This document shows, in pieces, positions 16,504-25,065 of a stretch of 64,000 nt of DNA (positions within the stretch are counted from its first letter, which is position 1; every line of letters starts with the position of its first letter). Origin of the DNA: Caldithrix abyssi DSM 13497. GTDB taxonomy: Bacteria; Calditrichota; Calditrichia; Calditrichales; Calditrichaceae. The stretch is taken from NCBI RefSeq assembly GCF_001886815.1, contig NZ_CP018099.1, forward strand, positions 868,001 to 932,000. Reading direction: 5' to 3'. The position numbers and the translations under genes are program-made. Below the pieces are notes generated by a model. That model was not told where the DNA came from and did no database searches. It saw only the letters and a list, made by a program, of their open reading frames with translations.

Positions 16504-16616
16504 CCCCGCCTTGGTGCATAATCGGCTTGATTTTAAAAGGCCTATTTAGTATTTTCGAGCTGAAATTTAATTTGGATAAGATAATTGAAATCAAATCTTT
16601 CCTTAATAGGAACGTT

Positions 16617-17369
16617 ATGACGGTTTACCAGCACTTATTGGAAGTAAAAGAGCGAAAAGGCGGCGGCTATCTTGTTTTAATCGATCCCGATAAAACGCCC
16701 GCCCATTCACTCCCCGCAATTATGGAAAACGCCATTGCCTCGGGCGTGGACGCTTTTTTGGTGGGCGGCAGTTTGCTGCTCACGCCACAATTTGATCAAT
16801 ACGTAGAGCAGTTTAAAAAATACGCGCAGGAATTGCCGGTCATCATCTTTCCGGGCGGGGTGCATCAGGTTTCGCGCCACGCGGACGCCATTCTCTTTTT
16901 GTCACTGCTAAGCGGACGCAATCCAGACCATTTGATTGGCACCCAGGTGCTGGCGGCGCCCATCATTCACAGCCTGAAGCTGGAAGCCATTTCCACCGCC
17001 TACCTGTTGATTGAGTCGGGCGAAGTTACCTCGGCCGAGTTCATGAGCGGCACAAGGCCCCTGCCGCGTAAAAAGCCGGAGATCGCCGTTGCCCACGCCC
17101 TGGCTGCGGAGTATTTCGGTTTTAAATTCATCTATCTGGAAGGGGGAAGCGGGGCGCAGCAGGCCGTGCCGGCAGAGATCATCGCCGCCGTAGATGCCCA
17201 TGTGAACGTGCCGTTGATTGTTGGAGGGGGTATTCGTACGCCGGAAGACGCCGCTAAAAAAGTAGAAGCCGGCGCTTCTTTTATCGTTACCGGCAATGTT
17301 CTGGAAACACCCGATAATCGCTCGCTGGTGCAAGAGTTCTCGCAAGCCATCCACCAAAAAGGTTCGTAA
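16617..17369 (+). CDS. Geranylgeranylglyceryl-phosphate synthase (PcrB-like)
   Basis: This 250-residue TIM-barrel protein is predicted to join sn-glycerol-1-phosphate to geranylgeranyl (or a similar prenyl) diphosphate, the first committed step to ether lipids. Visible motifs are LVLIDPDK near the start, DAFLVGGS, PVIIFPGG, YLEGGSGA, PLIVGGGIRTPEDA and a final AGASFIVTGNV; the two phosphate-binding Gly-rich loops are complete. The length and the GGGSGA/GGGIR pattern fit the GGGPS family found in archaea and in Bacteroidetes-type bacteria. ATG 16617 has TAGGA six bases upstream; the open frame to 16407 runs through repeat DNA. The next gene begins at the base after its stop. Confidence 0.9.
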   Translation: MTVYQHLLEVKERKGGGYLVLIDPDKTPAHSLPAIMENAIASGVDAFLVGGSLLLTPQFDQYVEQFKKYAQELPVIIFPGGVHQVSRHADAILFLSLLSGRNPDHLIGTQVLAAPIIHSLKLEAISTAYLLIESGEVTSAEFMSGTRPLPRKKPEIAVAHALAAEYFGFKFIYLEGGSGAQQAVPAEIIAAVDAHVNVPLIVGGGIRTPEDAAKKVEAGASFIVTGNVLETPDNRSLVQEFSQAIHQKGS

Positions 17370-17957
17370 ATGAAATTTCTGGACAGTATTAAAAACCATT
17401 TCGAAGAAAGCATTCAGGTAAAACGCCTGACCTTCAATCATTGTGCGCCGACCATCGAACAGGCTGTTGACATCATGGTCAAAAGTTTTAAAGACGGCAA
17501 AAAATTGTTGCTGTGCGGCAACGGCGGTAGCGCGGCCGACGCACAGCACATCGCGGCGGAGTTCGTCATTCGTCTCAGCCATGAACTGGATCGCCCCGCT
17601 CTGCCGGCCATTGCGCTGACCACCGACACCTCCGTGTTGACAGCCGGCAGCAACGATCTGGGCTACGAGCTGGTTTTTGCCCGCCAGGTGGAGGCCCTGG
17701 GTCAAAGCGGCGATGTTTTTCTGGGAATTACCACCAGCGGCAATTCACCGAACATCCTCCGGGCGGCGGAGATGGCCCGCAAAAAAGGCATGGCCACCAT
17801 CGGTTTTTTGGGCAACGATGGCGGACGCGGAAAATCGTTGTTTGATGCGCCGATCGTCGTACCTTCCGTTAATGTGCAGCACATTCAGGAGGCCCACATC
17901 ACCATCGGACACATCATCGTGGAGCTGGTGGAAAAGACGCTTTTTGCAGCAAAATAA
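17370..17957 (+). CDS. gmhA: SIS-domain phosphoheptose isomerase
   Basis: This 195-residue protein matches the GmhA family, which converts sedoheptulose 7-phosphate to D-glycero-D-manno-heptose 7-phosphate for lipopolysaccharide or S-layer sugars. Features are CGNGGSAADAQHIAAEFV, LTTDTSVLTAGSNDLGYELVF, LGITTSGNSPNILRAAEMARKKG and the C-terminal QEAHITIGHIIVELVE carrying metal-binding His/Glu residues. Its ATG directly follows the GGGP synthase stop, so the two are translationally coupled; an envelope lipid-sugar theme fits. DiaA-type proteins are a related alternative, but the motif set favours GmhA. Confidence 0.9.
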   Translation: MKFLDSIKNHFEESIQVKRLTFNHCAPTIEQAVDIMVKSFKDGKKLLLCGNGGSAADAQHIAAEFVIRLSHELDRPALPAIALTTDTSVLTAGSNDLGYELVFARQVEALGQSGDVFLGITTSGNSPNILRAAEMARKKGMATIGFLGNDGGRGKSLFDAPIVVPSVNVQHIQEAHITIGHIIVELVEKTLFAAK

Positions 17958-18208
17958 AACGAGCGGCCGGGGATTCCGAAAAATCATCATACAATCAGAG
18001 GCAAATGGTAAGGCCGTTCAAAGCCTCTGCCTCAGGTGTTGAATTTTCAAAGGTTTTCTTTTGAGAAATTTCAGTTTCCTCAATTTTTTCCGATTACCAG
18101 TTAAAACGTACGCCGCGTTTTTCTTTAGAAATTAAGATTTGAAATATTGGCTGGCGAAGGCTTTCAATAAAACAGCACAGTACTTAAAAGCTAATGGAGG
18201 GAAGTTTA

Positions 18209-19159
18209 ATGAGCGAAGTTTATTTAATCACCGGTGGGGCGGGCTTTATTGGCTCCAACCTGGCGGAGGCGCTGGTGAATCAGGGCGCCACGGTCAAAAT
18301 ACTGGACAATTTTACCACTGGTCGAAAAGAGAATATTGCCCATCTGACGGATAAAGTGGAAGTCATTAACGGCGACGTTCGTTACCTGAACACATTGTTA
18401 GAGGTTACGAAGGGCGTTGATTACATTTTGCACCAGGCGGCGTTGCCTTCGGTGCCGCGTTCCATTCAAACGCCGCTGGAGAGCAACGACGTTAATCTGA
18501 ACGGCACGCTTAACGTGCTTTATGCGGCCAAAGAAAATGGCGTTAAACGCGTGGTGTACGCCGCCTCGTCTTCGGCTTACGGCGATACGCCCACCCTGCC
18601 CAAGGTGGAAACCATGAAGCCCAATCCGCTTTCGCCTTACGCCGTAAACAAGCTGGCCGCCGAACAATACTGCTCGGTATTTTACAAGGTGTACGGGCTG
18701 GAGACCGTGGCCCTGCGCTATTTCAATATTTTTGGTCCGCGGCAGGATCCAAACTCCTACTACTCGGCAGTCATCCCCAAATTCATCAAAGCCTTTTTTA
18801 AAGGAGAATCGCCGGTTATTTACGGGGACGGTTCCCAGAGCCGCGACTTTACCTACATTGAGAACGTGATCGACGCCAATCTCAAAGCCTGCAAAGCGCC
18901 GGATGCGCCGGGCCATGTGTTCAATATTGCCTGCGGCGAGCGCATTACGTTGAACGAACTGGCCGAGGAGTTACGGAAGATCATCGGCAGCGACGTTCAG
19001 CCCGTGCACGGCGATCCGCGCCCCGGCGACATTAAGCATTCGCTGGCCGATATTTCCGCCGCGCAAAAGCTGCTGGGATACCAGGTAAAGGTGCGCGTAC
19101 ACGAGGGGCTGAAGAGAACAGTGGAATGGTTTGACCGCCACCGGGACGCGCTGGAGTAA
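18209..19159 (+). CDS. NAD-dependent sugar-nucleotide epimerase (SDR family)
   Basis: This 316-residue extended short-chain dehydrogenase resembles UDP-hexose 4-epimerases. The NAD-binding GGAGFIGSNLAEAL is at the N-terminus, the catalytic pair is S in SSSAYGD and YxxxK in YAVNK, and RYFNIFGPRQDP with HVFNIACGERITLNEL is typical of WbpP/GalE-like enzymes that form surface polysaccharide precursors. ATG 18209 is used because GGAGGGAAG stands 7 bases upstream; the earlier ATG 18194 overlaps that site. The 250-base region before it shows only a weak inverted repeat. Substrate (UDP-Glc, UDP-GlcNAc or UDP-GlcA) cannot be fixed. Confidence 0.88.
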   Translation: MSEVYLITGGAGFIGSNLAEALVNQGATVKILDNFTTGRKENIAHLTDKVEVINGDVRYLNTLLEVTKGVDYILHQAALPSVPRSIQTPLESNDVNLNGTLNVLYAAKENGVKRVVYAASSSAYGDTPTLPKVETMKPNPLSPYAVNKLAAEQYCSVFYKVYGLETVALRYFNIFGPRQDPNSYYSAVIPKFIKAFFKGESPVIYGDGSQSRDFTYIENVIDANLKACKAPDAPGHVFNIACGERITLNELAEELRKIIGSDVQPVHGDPRPGDIKHSLADISAAQKLLGYQVKVRVHEGLKRTVEWFDRHRDALE

Positions 19160-19516
19160 GAGAAAAGGCGGTTTATTCCGTCGGGGCATTTCCATGGTTG
19201 CCACGCTGTTAACAGGTTAACGGCGTGCCCTGGCGGAAAATATTTCAATCCTTCTCTAACTTGCGGTGTAAAAGCAGCCAAAACGAGCATGCTGGGATGG
19301 TGTTGATTTAGAAGGGAGTAAATATTGTTTTGATGAATGATGGATTTTATTTGAAAGCATGTGAAGTTGGCAGGACGAAAGAATATTAACATGCAGGGTG
19401 TAGAAATAGAGCGCATAAATTGTTAACAAAAAATATTTCGCTATTTTTGATTTTGTTATATATTTTTTTTAGAATTAAACAAGGAAAAAATAAGACATTA
19501 AAAAAATTAATAATTA
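19160..19516. other. AT-rich gap at the left edge of the accessory island
   Basis: No gene is visible. The sequence grows sharply AT-rich toward 19516 (runs of T and A at about 19437-19515), which marks the boundary between the housekeeping block and the RadC/helicase region. No tRNA, direct repeat or integrase was seen here. Confidence 0.65.
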
Positions 19517-20200
19517 ATGGAAAAGTATAAACCACATTATCTTAATCATCGAACCAGGCTCCGTAAACGTTTTCTGGAAAACGGATTATCAGCCTTACAG
19601 GATTATGAAATCATCGAATTGTTTCTAACATTTGTCATCCCTCAAAAAGATGTAAAACCCCAGGCAAAGGAAATAATCGATAAATTTGGCTCCATAAAGG
19701 GATTCTTCGATGCAGATGAAGATCGGTTAAAAGAAGTCAAATTTTTTAAAGATAAAGCGATTGCTCTGAGAAGGTTCATCAAAGAAATATCATTATTGTA
19801 TCAAAAACAATTAGTAGAAGAAAAACCGCTCACTCAATCAAGAGAAGAATTGATCAAATTTTGCATAAATAAATTAGGCTTCAAAAAAGAAGAAGAATTC
19901 TGGATGATTTCTTTAGATAGTAAATATTCAATAATCGAGGAGAATCTCATTTCTAGAGGTTTGACGGACAAGGCGCCCGTTTATCCCAGAAAAATTATCG
20001 AGCAGGCATTACAACAAAAGGCTCATGCAGTTCTTTTGCTTCATAATCATCCAAATGGGAATCCCAGAGCATCAGAACATGATATTACGATTACCAGGGC
20101 CATTATCATTCCGGCGAAAGTATTGAATTTAAAAGTTTACGATCATATAATCGTTGCAGGGGACAACTATTTCAGTTTCAAGGAAGAAGGGCTGTTGTAA
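19517..20200 (+). CDS. RadC-like JAB-domain protein
   Basis: This 227-residue protein is RadC-like: an N-terminal UPF0758/HhH-like helical region (HRTRLRKRFLENGLSALQDYEIIELFLTF) and a C-terminal JAB/MPN domain whose metal site is H176-x-H178...S186-x2-D189 (HNHPNGNPRASEHD). RadC proteins are common in mobile and defence loci; no nuclease or DNA-repair role has been proven for the family. It stops 3 bases before the helicase-nuclease gene, so the two form one unit. AT-rich DNA precedes it, with a weak ribosome-binding site. Confidence 0.88.
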   Translation: MEKYKPHYLNHRTRLRKRFLENGLSALQDYEIIELFLTFVIPQKDVKPQAKEIIDKFGSIKGFFDADEDRLKEVKFFKDKAIALRRFIKEISLLYQKQLVEEKPLTQSREELIKFCINKLGFKKEEEFWMISLDSKYSIIEENLISRGLTDKAPVYPRKIIEQALQQKAHAVLLLHNHPNGNPRASEHDITITRAIIIPAKVLNLKVYDHIIVAGDNYFSFKEEGLL

Positions 20201-20203
20201 GCA

Positions 20204-23032
20204 ATGGAAAAACTTAAACAGCAGTTTATAGAAACTTTCGAATTACAGGATGATTTAGAGAAACAGAAAGCCATTTTTGAAACGGACGGTCCTACCCTGA
20301 TCATTGCCGGGCCGGGCACCGGTAAAACTTATACCTTAGTTTTGCGGACCCTCTTTATTCTTTTATCCAAAAGAGCGCGGCCTTCTGAAATCATTTTAAC
20401 TTCCTTTACTGAAAAATCAGCTTTAGAATTGCGCGACCGGTTAGGACTTTTTGCCCGCCGTTTAGGTGTGAAGTTGGATTTGCACGAGCTGGTCCTGGGC
20501 ACAATCCACAGCATCTGTGATCACTACATCAATCAATTCATCCGAAACACACCGCTATCCAGAAATTACACCGTGCTGGACGATCTGACCAATTCATTGT
20601 TTATTTACGAACACTGGGATGAAATTGGCGAACCGTTCCGGGTAGGCCGGCGATATTTCGGCCGCTGGATAAGTAAATGGGATAGTATCACCAGAATCAA
20701 AACGTATTTTGATAAGATTACCGAAGAAATGGTGGAGCCGGATGAACTTGTGCAAAGCAGCGATGATTTTTTGCAAATGCTGGGGGAATCCTACCAGAAA
20801 TACAGAGCGTTACTTTTCGAGAACAACAAAGTCGATTTTGCCTTCCAGCAGCGCATTTTTTATGATGTGTTAAAAAAACGAAAAATTGGTAAGCAAATAC
20901 GGGAATCGGTGAAATACCTTCTCATCGACGAATATCAGGATACCAATTACATTCAGGAGCAAATTGCGCTGACGCTGGTAAAGCCCCACCAGAATATCTG
21001 TGTTGTGGGAGATGAAGACCAGGCCCTGTATCGCTTCCGCGGTGCTACGGTGCGGAACATCCTGGAATTTCCCCACCATTTCAAAAATGTAAAGATAGTA
21101 AAATTGCTGGATAATTACCGTTCGCACCAAATGATTATTGATCGGTATAATGCCTTTATTGAATCTGTGGATTGGAGTAATCCCGATGGTGGGCCTGATT
21201 TTCGTTTTGATAAAAAAGTACGTCCGGCAAAATCGACGGCTTCACCGGATTATCCGGCGGTGTTTACCATCTGGGGAGAAAATACACGGGAAGAAGCCCG
21301 GCGTTTTGCCGACCTGGTGCAATTCTTGAAAAAACAGAAAATTATTCAAGATTATAGCGATGTGGCGCTCCTATTGCACAGCGTCAAACTGGATTATAGC
21401 GAGCCTTTCATCCAAGCTCTTCAGGAAAAGAACATTCCTGCCTTCTGCCCCCGGGCCCGGGCCTATTTTGAAAACGAAGAGGTGAAGATGGCGCTGGCCT
21501 GTTATCTGATCATTACTGGCTATTTAGAAGAGGATATTAAACAATCCCGGCATGCGGATTATTTTAACGAGGCATTAAAATTGTTGGGACCGTTTGTTGA
21601 TACTCCTTTAGCAGCCTATTTACAACGAATGGCTACCGAAATCCAGCAGCTTTCTGGCAATGAAACGATCGATGAAAATGTGATGGACTTTCTCTATCAA
21701 TTATTCGCCTATGAGCCATTTTATTCCTATCTCAAAGATGAAAATAAAGCCCGTAATCTATCTATATTTTCATCTCTGCTGAATGCTTTTCAAACCTATT
21801 ACCATTTGCCCATTATAACGGCTAAAAATAAACAGGCGTTAAAATACCGGCTTTTCAATAGTTTTTTTAATTTGTTGCTGGAAACGGGATTGAACGAATA
21901 TGAGGACCAGAATGATCCGATACCGAAAGGTTATGTGCAGATTATGACCATTCACCAGAGTAAGGGGCTTGAGTTTCCGGTGGTTGTGGTGAGTTCGCTG
22001 GATAAACGCTACTCGGTGCAGAAACAGGTGGATCGGTTGCTGCGACCGTTTTACAGACGTGAACCTTTTGAGCCAGAGGACAGGATTCACGATTTCGATT
22101 GGGCTCGACTCTTCTATGTGGCCTTTAGCCGTCCACAGAAGTTACTGGTATTGAGTACTGGAACAGAACCAAAAGATTTCTTCCGCTCCATCTGGGAGGG
22201 ACTGGAGCAATGGCCCTATGTACAGAAAGAAACCCTGAAAGCCCAGCAGTTTAAATCCCGTCAGCCCTTTGTCCCCAAAAAGACCTTTTCGCTAACTTCC
22301 CATATCAATGTATATGAAACCTGTCCGCGGCAGTATCAATTTTACAAAGACCTGGAATTTACCCCCAGCCGTACCGGTCAGTTGCTGTTCGGGACGCTGG
22401 TGCACCAGACCATTGAAGATATTCACCGGGCGGTGCTGGATGGGGAACAGGTTAACGAACCCCAAATTGCTGATGATTTCGAACGCAACTACCGGGGATT
22501 GATTGCCAGTGGCTATCGCCCCCTAGGCAAGACCCAGAAGGAACAGGCACTTAAACAGGTGGTGACCTATTTTCAGAACAACAAGGACCTGTTAGCACGC
22601 GTGGTGGAAACCGAAGTGGATGTGAGTTACGAAAAAGAAGATTATATCATCAGCGGAAAGGTGGATTTATTGCTGGGGAAAGATGATCGGCTGGAACTAC
22701 TGGATTTTAAATCGCAACAGAAACCGCAAAAGGATGATCCCATTATTGAGAAATATACTTATCAACTGCATGTGTATGCCCATATTTTAAAGGAGCGTTA
22801 CGGCAAAGAACCGGAACGCTTATATATTTACTGGACGGCGGAAGACCACCGCAAAGATGCGTTGCAGGAAATCCCCTACGATCCGCGTCTGGAAGAAGCC
22901 GCCGGACACCATTTTGACCATATCGCACACCGTATTATTCAGAAGGATTACACCTTGAAAAATCCACCGGATAAAACAAAGGTGTGCAAAGAATGTGATT
23001 TTCGGTATTATTGTAAAATAAGGGAAGTGTGA
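20204..23032 (+). CDS. UvrD-like helicase fused to a PD-(D/E)XK Fe-S nuclease
   Basis: This 942-residue protein has a superfamily 1A helicase with Walker A AGPGTGKT (K41), DEYQDTNY near residue 242, GDEDQALYRFRGA, YRSHQMI, TIHQSKGLEFPVVVV and YVAFSRPQ. From about residue 700 comes a RecB/AddB-type nuclease: TCPRQYQFY, LVHQTIEDIHR, GKVDLLL and LLDFKSQ. Cysteines C707, C928, C931 and C937 match the four-Cys iron-sulfur staple of AddB-like and Cas4-like nucleases. It thus joins 3'-5' helicase and DNA cleavage activities in one chain. With the RadC-like partner it may be a defence or recombination module; a plain repair role is possible. Confidence 0.9.
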   Translation: MEKLKQQFIETFELQDDLEKQKAIFETDGPTLIIAGPGTGKTYTLVLRTLFILLSKRARPSEIILTSFTEKSALELRDRLGLFARRLGVKLDLHELVLGTIHSICDHYINQFIRNTPLSRNYTVLDDLTNSLFIYEHWDEIGEPFRVGRRYFGRWISKWDSITRIKTYFDKITEEMVEPDELVQSSDDFLQMLGESYQKYRALLFENNKVDFAFQQRIFYDVLKKRKIGKQIRESVKYLLIDEYQDTNYIQEQIALTLVKPHQNICVVGDEDQALYRFRGATVRNILEFPHHFKNVKIVKLLDNYRSHQMIIDRYNAFIESVDWSNPDGGPDFRFDKKVRPAKSTASPDYPAVFTIWGENTREEARRFADLVQFLKKQKIIQDYSDVALLLHSVKLDYSEPFIQALQEKNIPAFCPRARAYFENEEVKMALACYLIITGYLEEDIKQSRHADYFNEALKLLGPFVDTPLAAYLQRMATEIQQLSGNETIDENVMDFLYQLFAYEPFYSYLKDENKARNLSIFSSLLNAFQTYYHLPIITAKNKQALKYRLFNSFFNLLLETGLNEYEDQNDPIPKGYVQIMTIHQSKGLEFPVVVVSSLDKRYSVQKQVDRLLRPFYRREPFEPEDRIHDFDWARLFYVAFSRPQKLLVLSTGTEPKDFFRSIWEGLEQWPYVQKETLKAQQFKSRQPFVPKKTFSLTSHINVYETCPRQYQFYKDLEFTPSRTGQLLFGTLVHQTIEDIHRAVLDGEQVNEPQIADDFERNYRGLIASGYRPLGKTQKEQALKQVVTYFQNNKDLLARVVETEVDVSYEKEDYIISGKVDLLLGKDDRLELLDFKSQQKPQKDDPIIEKYTYQLHVYAHILKERYGKEPERLYIYWTAEDHRKDALQEIPYDPRLEEAAGHHFDHIAHRIIQKDYTLKNPPDKTKVCKECDFRYYCKIREV

Positions 23033-23101
23033 AAAAACAATGGACTCGTTCGAATTTTCTGCATATATTCATAAGTGCAGAAAAATAGAACGGAGAAATA
23101 G

Positions 23102-23695
23102 ATGCAAAATGTAATCGATATTTTCAAACAGCATTACGGATATGCTTATTTAAAGGATCTGAAAGCACAGGGGATCCATACGGATACGATTCGAAAACTG
23201 TTAACCGGGGGGAAAATAGAAAAAATAAAACCGGGGTTGTACAGGTTGGCAGATTTCACCATGATGTCCCATCAGGGATTTGTGGACGCCTGCATGGCTA
23301 TTCCAAAGGCGGTGATCTGCCTTCATTCTGCACTCTCCTATTATGAATTAACCACCACGGTACCTGCGGTGGTCATGGTTGCTGTGCCCCGGGAAGCCAA
23401 AGCGCCCAGGCTCCAGTATCCGCCGGTGAAGGTGTTTTACTTCTCACATTCCAATTATGAAGAAGGGATTGAACGGGTTCATACGGAAACCGGAGATTTC
23501 AGGATTTATAATATAGAAAAAACGATTGTCGATTGTTTCCGCTATCGAAAACGGTTGGGAGAAGATGTGGCAGTGGAAGGGTTAAAAAATTATCTTCGCA
23601 GCAAAGATGCCAATATCAATAAACTATTTTCCTATGCCCGGAAAGGACGTATGCATGGAGTTATTAAGCCCTATGTGGAGGCGCTGATTATATGA
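23102..23695 (+). CDS. AbiEi-family antitoxin/transcriptional regulator (orphan)
   Basis: This 197-residue protein begins with a winged helix-turn-helix (GYAYLKDLKAQGIHTDTIRKLLTGGKIEKIKPGLYRLAD), followed by the AbiEi core (ICLHSALSYYELTTTVPAVVMVAVPR; YNIEKTIVDCFRYRKRLGEDVAVEGLKNYLR). In type IV toxin-antitoxin systems such proteins repress their promoter and neutralise an AbiEii nucleotidyltransferase encoded just downstream. Here the stop overlaps an ATG that opens a frame of only 11 sense codons, and no AbiEii is present. It may be a solitary regulator or the survivor of a decayed pair. Confidence 0.85.
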   Translation: MQNVIDIFKQHYGYAYLKDLKAQGIHTDTIRKLLTGGKIEKIKPGLYRLADFTMMSHQGFVDACMAIPKAVICLHSALSYYELTTTVPAVVMVAVPREAKAPRLQYPPVKVFYFSHSNYEEGIERVHTETGDFRIYNIEKTIVDCFRYRKRLGEDVAVEGLKNYLRSKDANINKLFSYARKGRMHGVIKPYVEALII

Positions 23696-23727
23696 AAAAT
23701 TCATTCAAAGAAAAGGACTTTGTATAA
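23692..23727 (+). pseudogene. Possible 5' stub of a lost AbiEii-type toxin gene
   Basis: ATGA overlap with the AbiEi stop (ATG at 23692) is the usual start geometry of the toxin gene in AbiE operons, but this frame reaches TAA after 11 codons. The next 75 bases contain no toxin-like reading frame. The peptide is too short to identify; the interpretation rests on position alone. Confidence 0.3.
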
Positions 23728-23802
23728 AGTATGAAAAAAAATAATCCGCCAGAAAATAAATACTGGTTTTTCAGGACAAATTAATTTTAGTCGCATGAAC
23801 AG

Positions 23803-25065
23803 GTGACAAAAAATATGGATCATAAATTTACATATATTGAATTATTTGCAGGTGCTGGGGGGCTTTCAGAAGGATTTATAAGAGCAGGATTCAGACCTGT
23901 TTTTCATATTGAAATGGACAGGTATGCTGCCTTAACATTAAAGACCAGGATTGCCTATCATTATTTGAAAGGCAAAGGAAAAATTGAAATATATAATAAA
24001 TACATAACCGGAAGAATTACAGGAGATGAACTCTACAAATATGTTCCTGATTATGAACTTGATTCCGTGGTCAATGAAGAAATCAGAGATGATAATGTCG
24101 AAAAGTTATTTCGTATTATAAAAAATCATATGCTAATTAATAACGTCAGCAAAATAAATGTCATTGCTGGTGGACCGCCCTGCCAGGCATATTCAATAAT
24201 CGGAAGAGCAAGGGACCCCTACAGAATGAAATATGATAAGAGAAACTATCTGTATAAATTGTATGTCAGATTTTTAAATGAATTCAGGCCAGATGTCTTT
24301 GTATTTGAAAATGTTCCAGGACTCATTTCAGCAGCAGATGGTAAACTCTGGGAAGATGTAAAAAAATATTTTATGGAATCCGGATACGAAATTGGTTTTA
24401 AACTGCTTAACGCCCACGATTTCGGTGTTCTCCAGAACAGAAAACGTGTGATAGTTATAGGCTGGCGAAAAGAACTGAATTTAAAATATCCTGAATTCTC
24501 TCCTGATAAGAATGTTGCAAAATTTAAAGTTCACGATATTCTGGATGACCTTCCGCCATTAGAACCGGGTGAAAGAATAACCGTGGGTAAATATATTAAA
24601 CCACCATCAAAATATCTTTTCGACTACGGAATCAGAAATGGATGGAATACTCTTATTCAACACATTGCACGTGGACATAATGAGAGAGATAGAAAGATTT
24701 ATAAGTTTTACATTGAAAACTGGAGAAAGGAAAAGAGAAGGCCGGACTATGATGAACTTCCTGAAGAATTAAAAACACATAAAAATAGAAAAGTTTTCCG
24801 GGATAGGTTTAAAGTCGTTGCTTCGGATCTCCCATACTCACAAACAATCGTTGCTCATCTGGCAAAAGATGGTCATTATTTTATTCATCCGGATATTAAT
24901 CAATTAAGATCGATTTCTGTAAGAGAAGCGGCCAGGATTCAATCATTCCCTGATAATTTTTATTTTGAAGGCCCGATGACGGAGATGTTCCGGCAGATCG
25001 GAAATGCCGTGCCACCATTAATGGCTGAAAAAATGGCTGAAAAGGTAAAGGAGATGTTGAAGTGA
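23803..25065 (+). CDS. C5-cytosine DNA methyltransferase
   Basis: This protein of about 420 residues methylates cytosine at C5 in DNA. The ordered motifs are complete: I (ELFAGAGGLSEGF), IV with catalytic Cys C127 (GGPPCQAYS), VI (FENVPG, E169), VIII (QNRKRVIVIGW) and X (RQIGNAVPP). An insert after motif I (about 35-110) lengthens the N-terminal half. GTG 23803 is used as start; ATG 23815 is an alternative with AGG 11 bases upstream. Its stop overlaps the start of the GHKL gene (GTGA), the first of three such overlaps in a four-gene AT-rich cassette. No partner restriction endonuclease is recognisable. Target sequence is unknown. Confidence 0.95.
   Translation: MTKNMDHKFTYIELFAGAGGLSEGFIRAGFRPVFHIEMDRYAALTLKTRIAYHYLKGKGKIEIYNKYITGRITGDELYKYVPDYELDSVVNEEIRDDNVEKLFRIIKNHMLINNVSKINVIAGGPPCQAYSIIGRARDPYRMKYDKRNYLYKLYVRFLNEFRPDVFVFENVPGLISAADGKLWEDVKKYFMESGYEIGFKLLNAHDFGVLQNRKRVIVIGWRKELNLKYPEFSPDKNVAKFKVHDILDDLPPLEPGERITVGKYIKPPSKYLFDYGIRNGWNTLIQHIARGHNERDRKIYKFYIENWRKEKRRPDYDELPEELKTHKNRKVFRDRFKVVASDLPYSQTIVAHLAKDGHYFIHPDINQLRSISVREAARIQSFPDNFYFEGPMTEMFRQIGNAVPPLMAEKMAEKVKEMLK

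Larger units (their letters stand above)
16064..16616. other. Divergent intergenic region with repeats
   Basis: This gap of about 550 bases separates the minus-strand Memo gene from the plus-strand GGGP synthase gene. It holds the second copy of the dispersed repeat (16266-16404) and ATTCAACC units (16462-16503). The AT-rich stretch 16535-16610 is the likely promoter zone of the synthase, but no clear -35/-10 pair was found. Confidence 0.7.

Noticed and set aside
16908-17705. Long minus-strand open frame (265 codons) across the GGGP synthase and gmhA
   Set aside because: It is the shadow of two well-recognised plus-strand genes; the translation has no family features and no ribosome-binding site.
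19160-19516. tRNA gene or attachment site at the island edge
   Set aside because: No cloverleaf-like sequence or direct repeat shared with the right edge near 34.6 kb could be found by eye.
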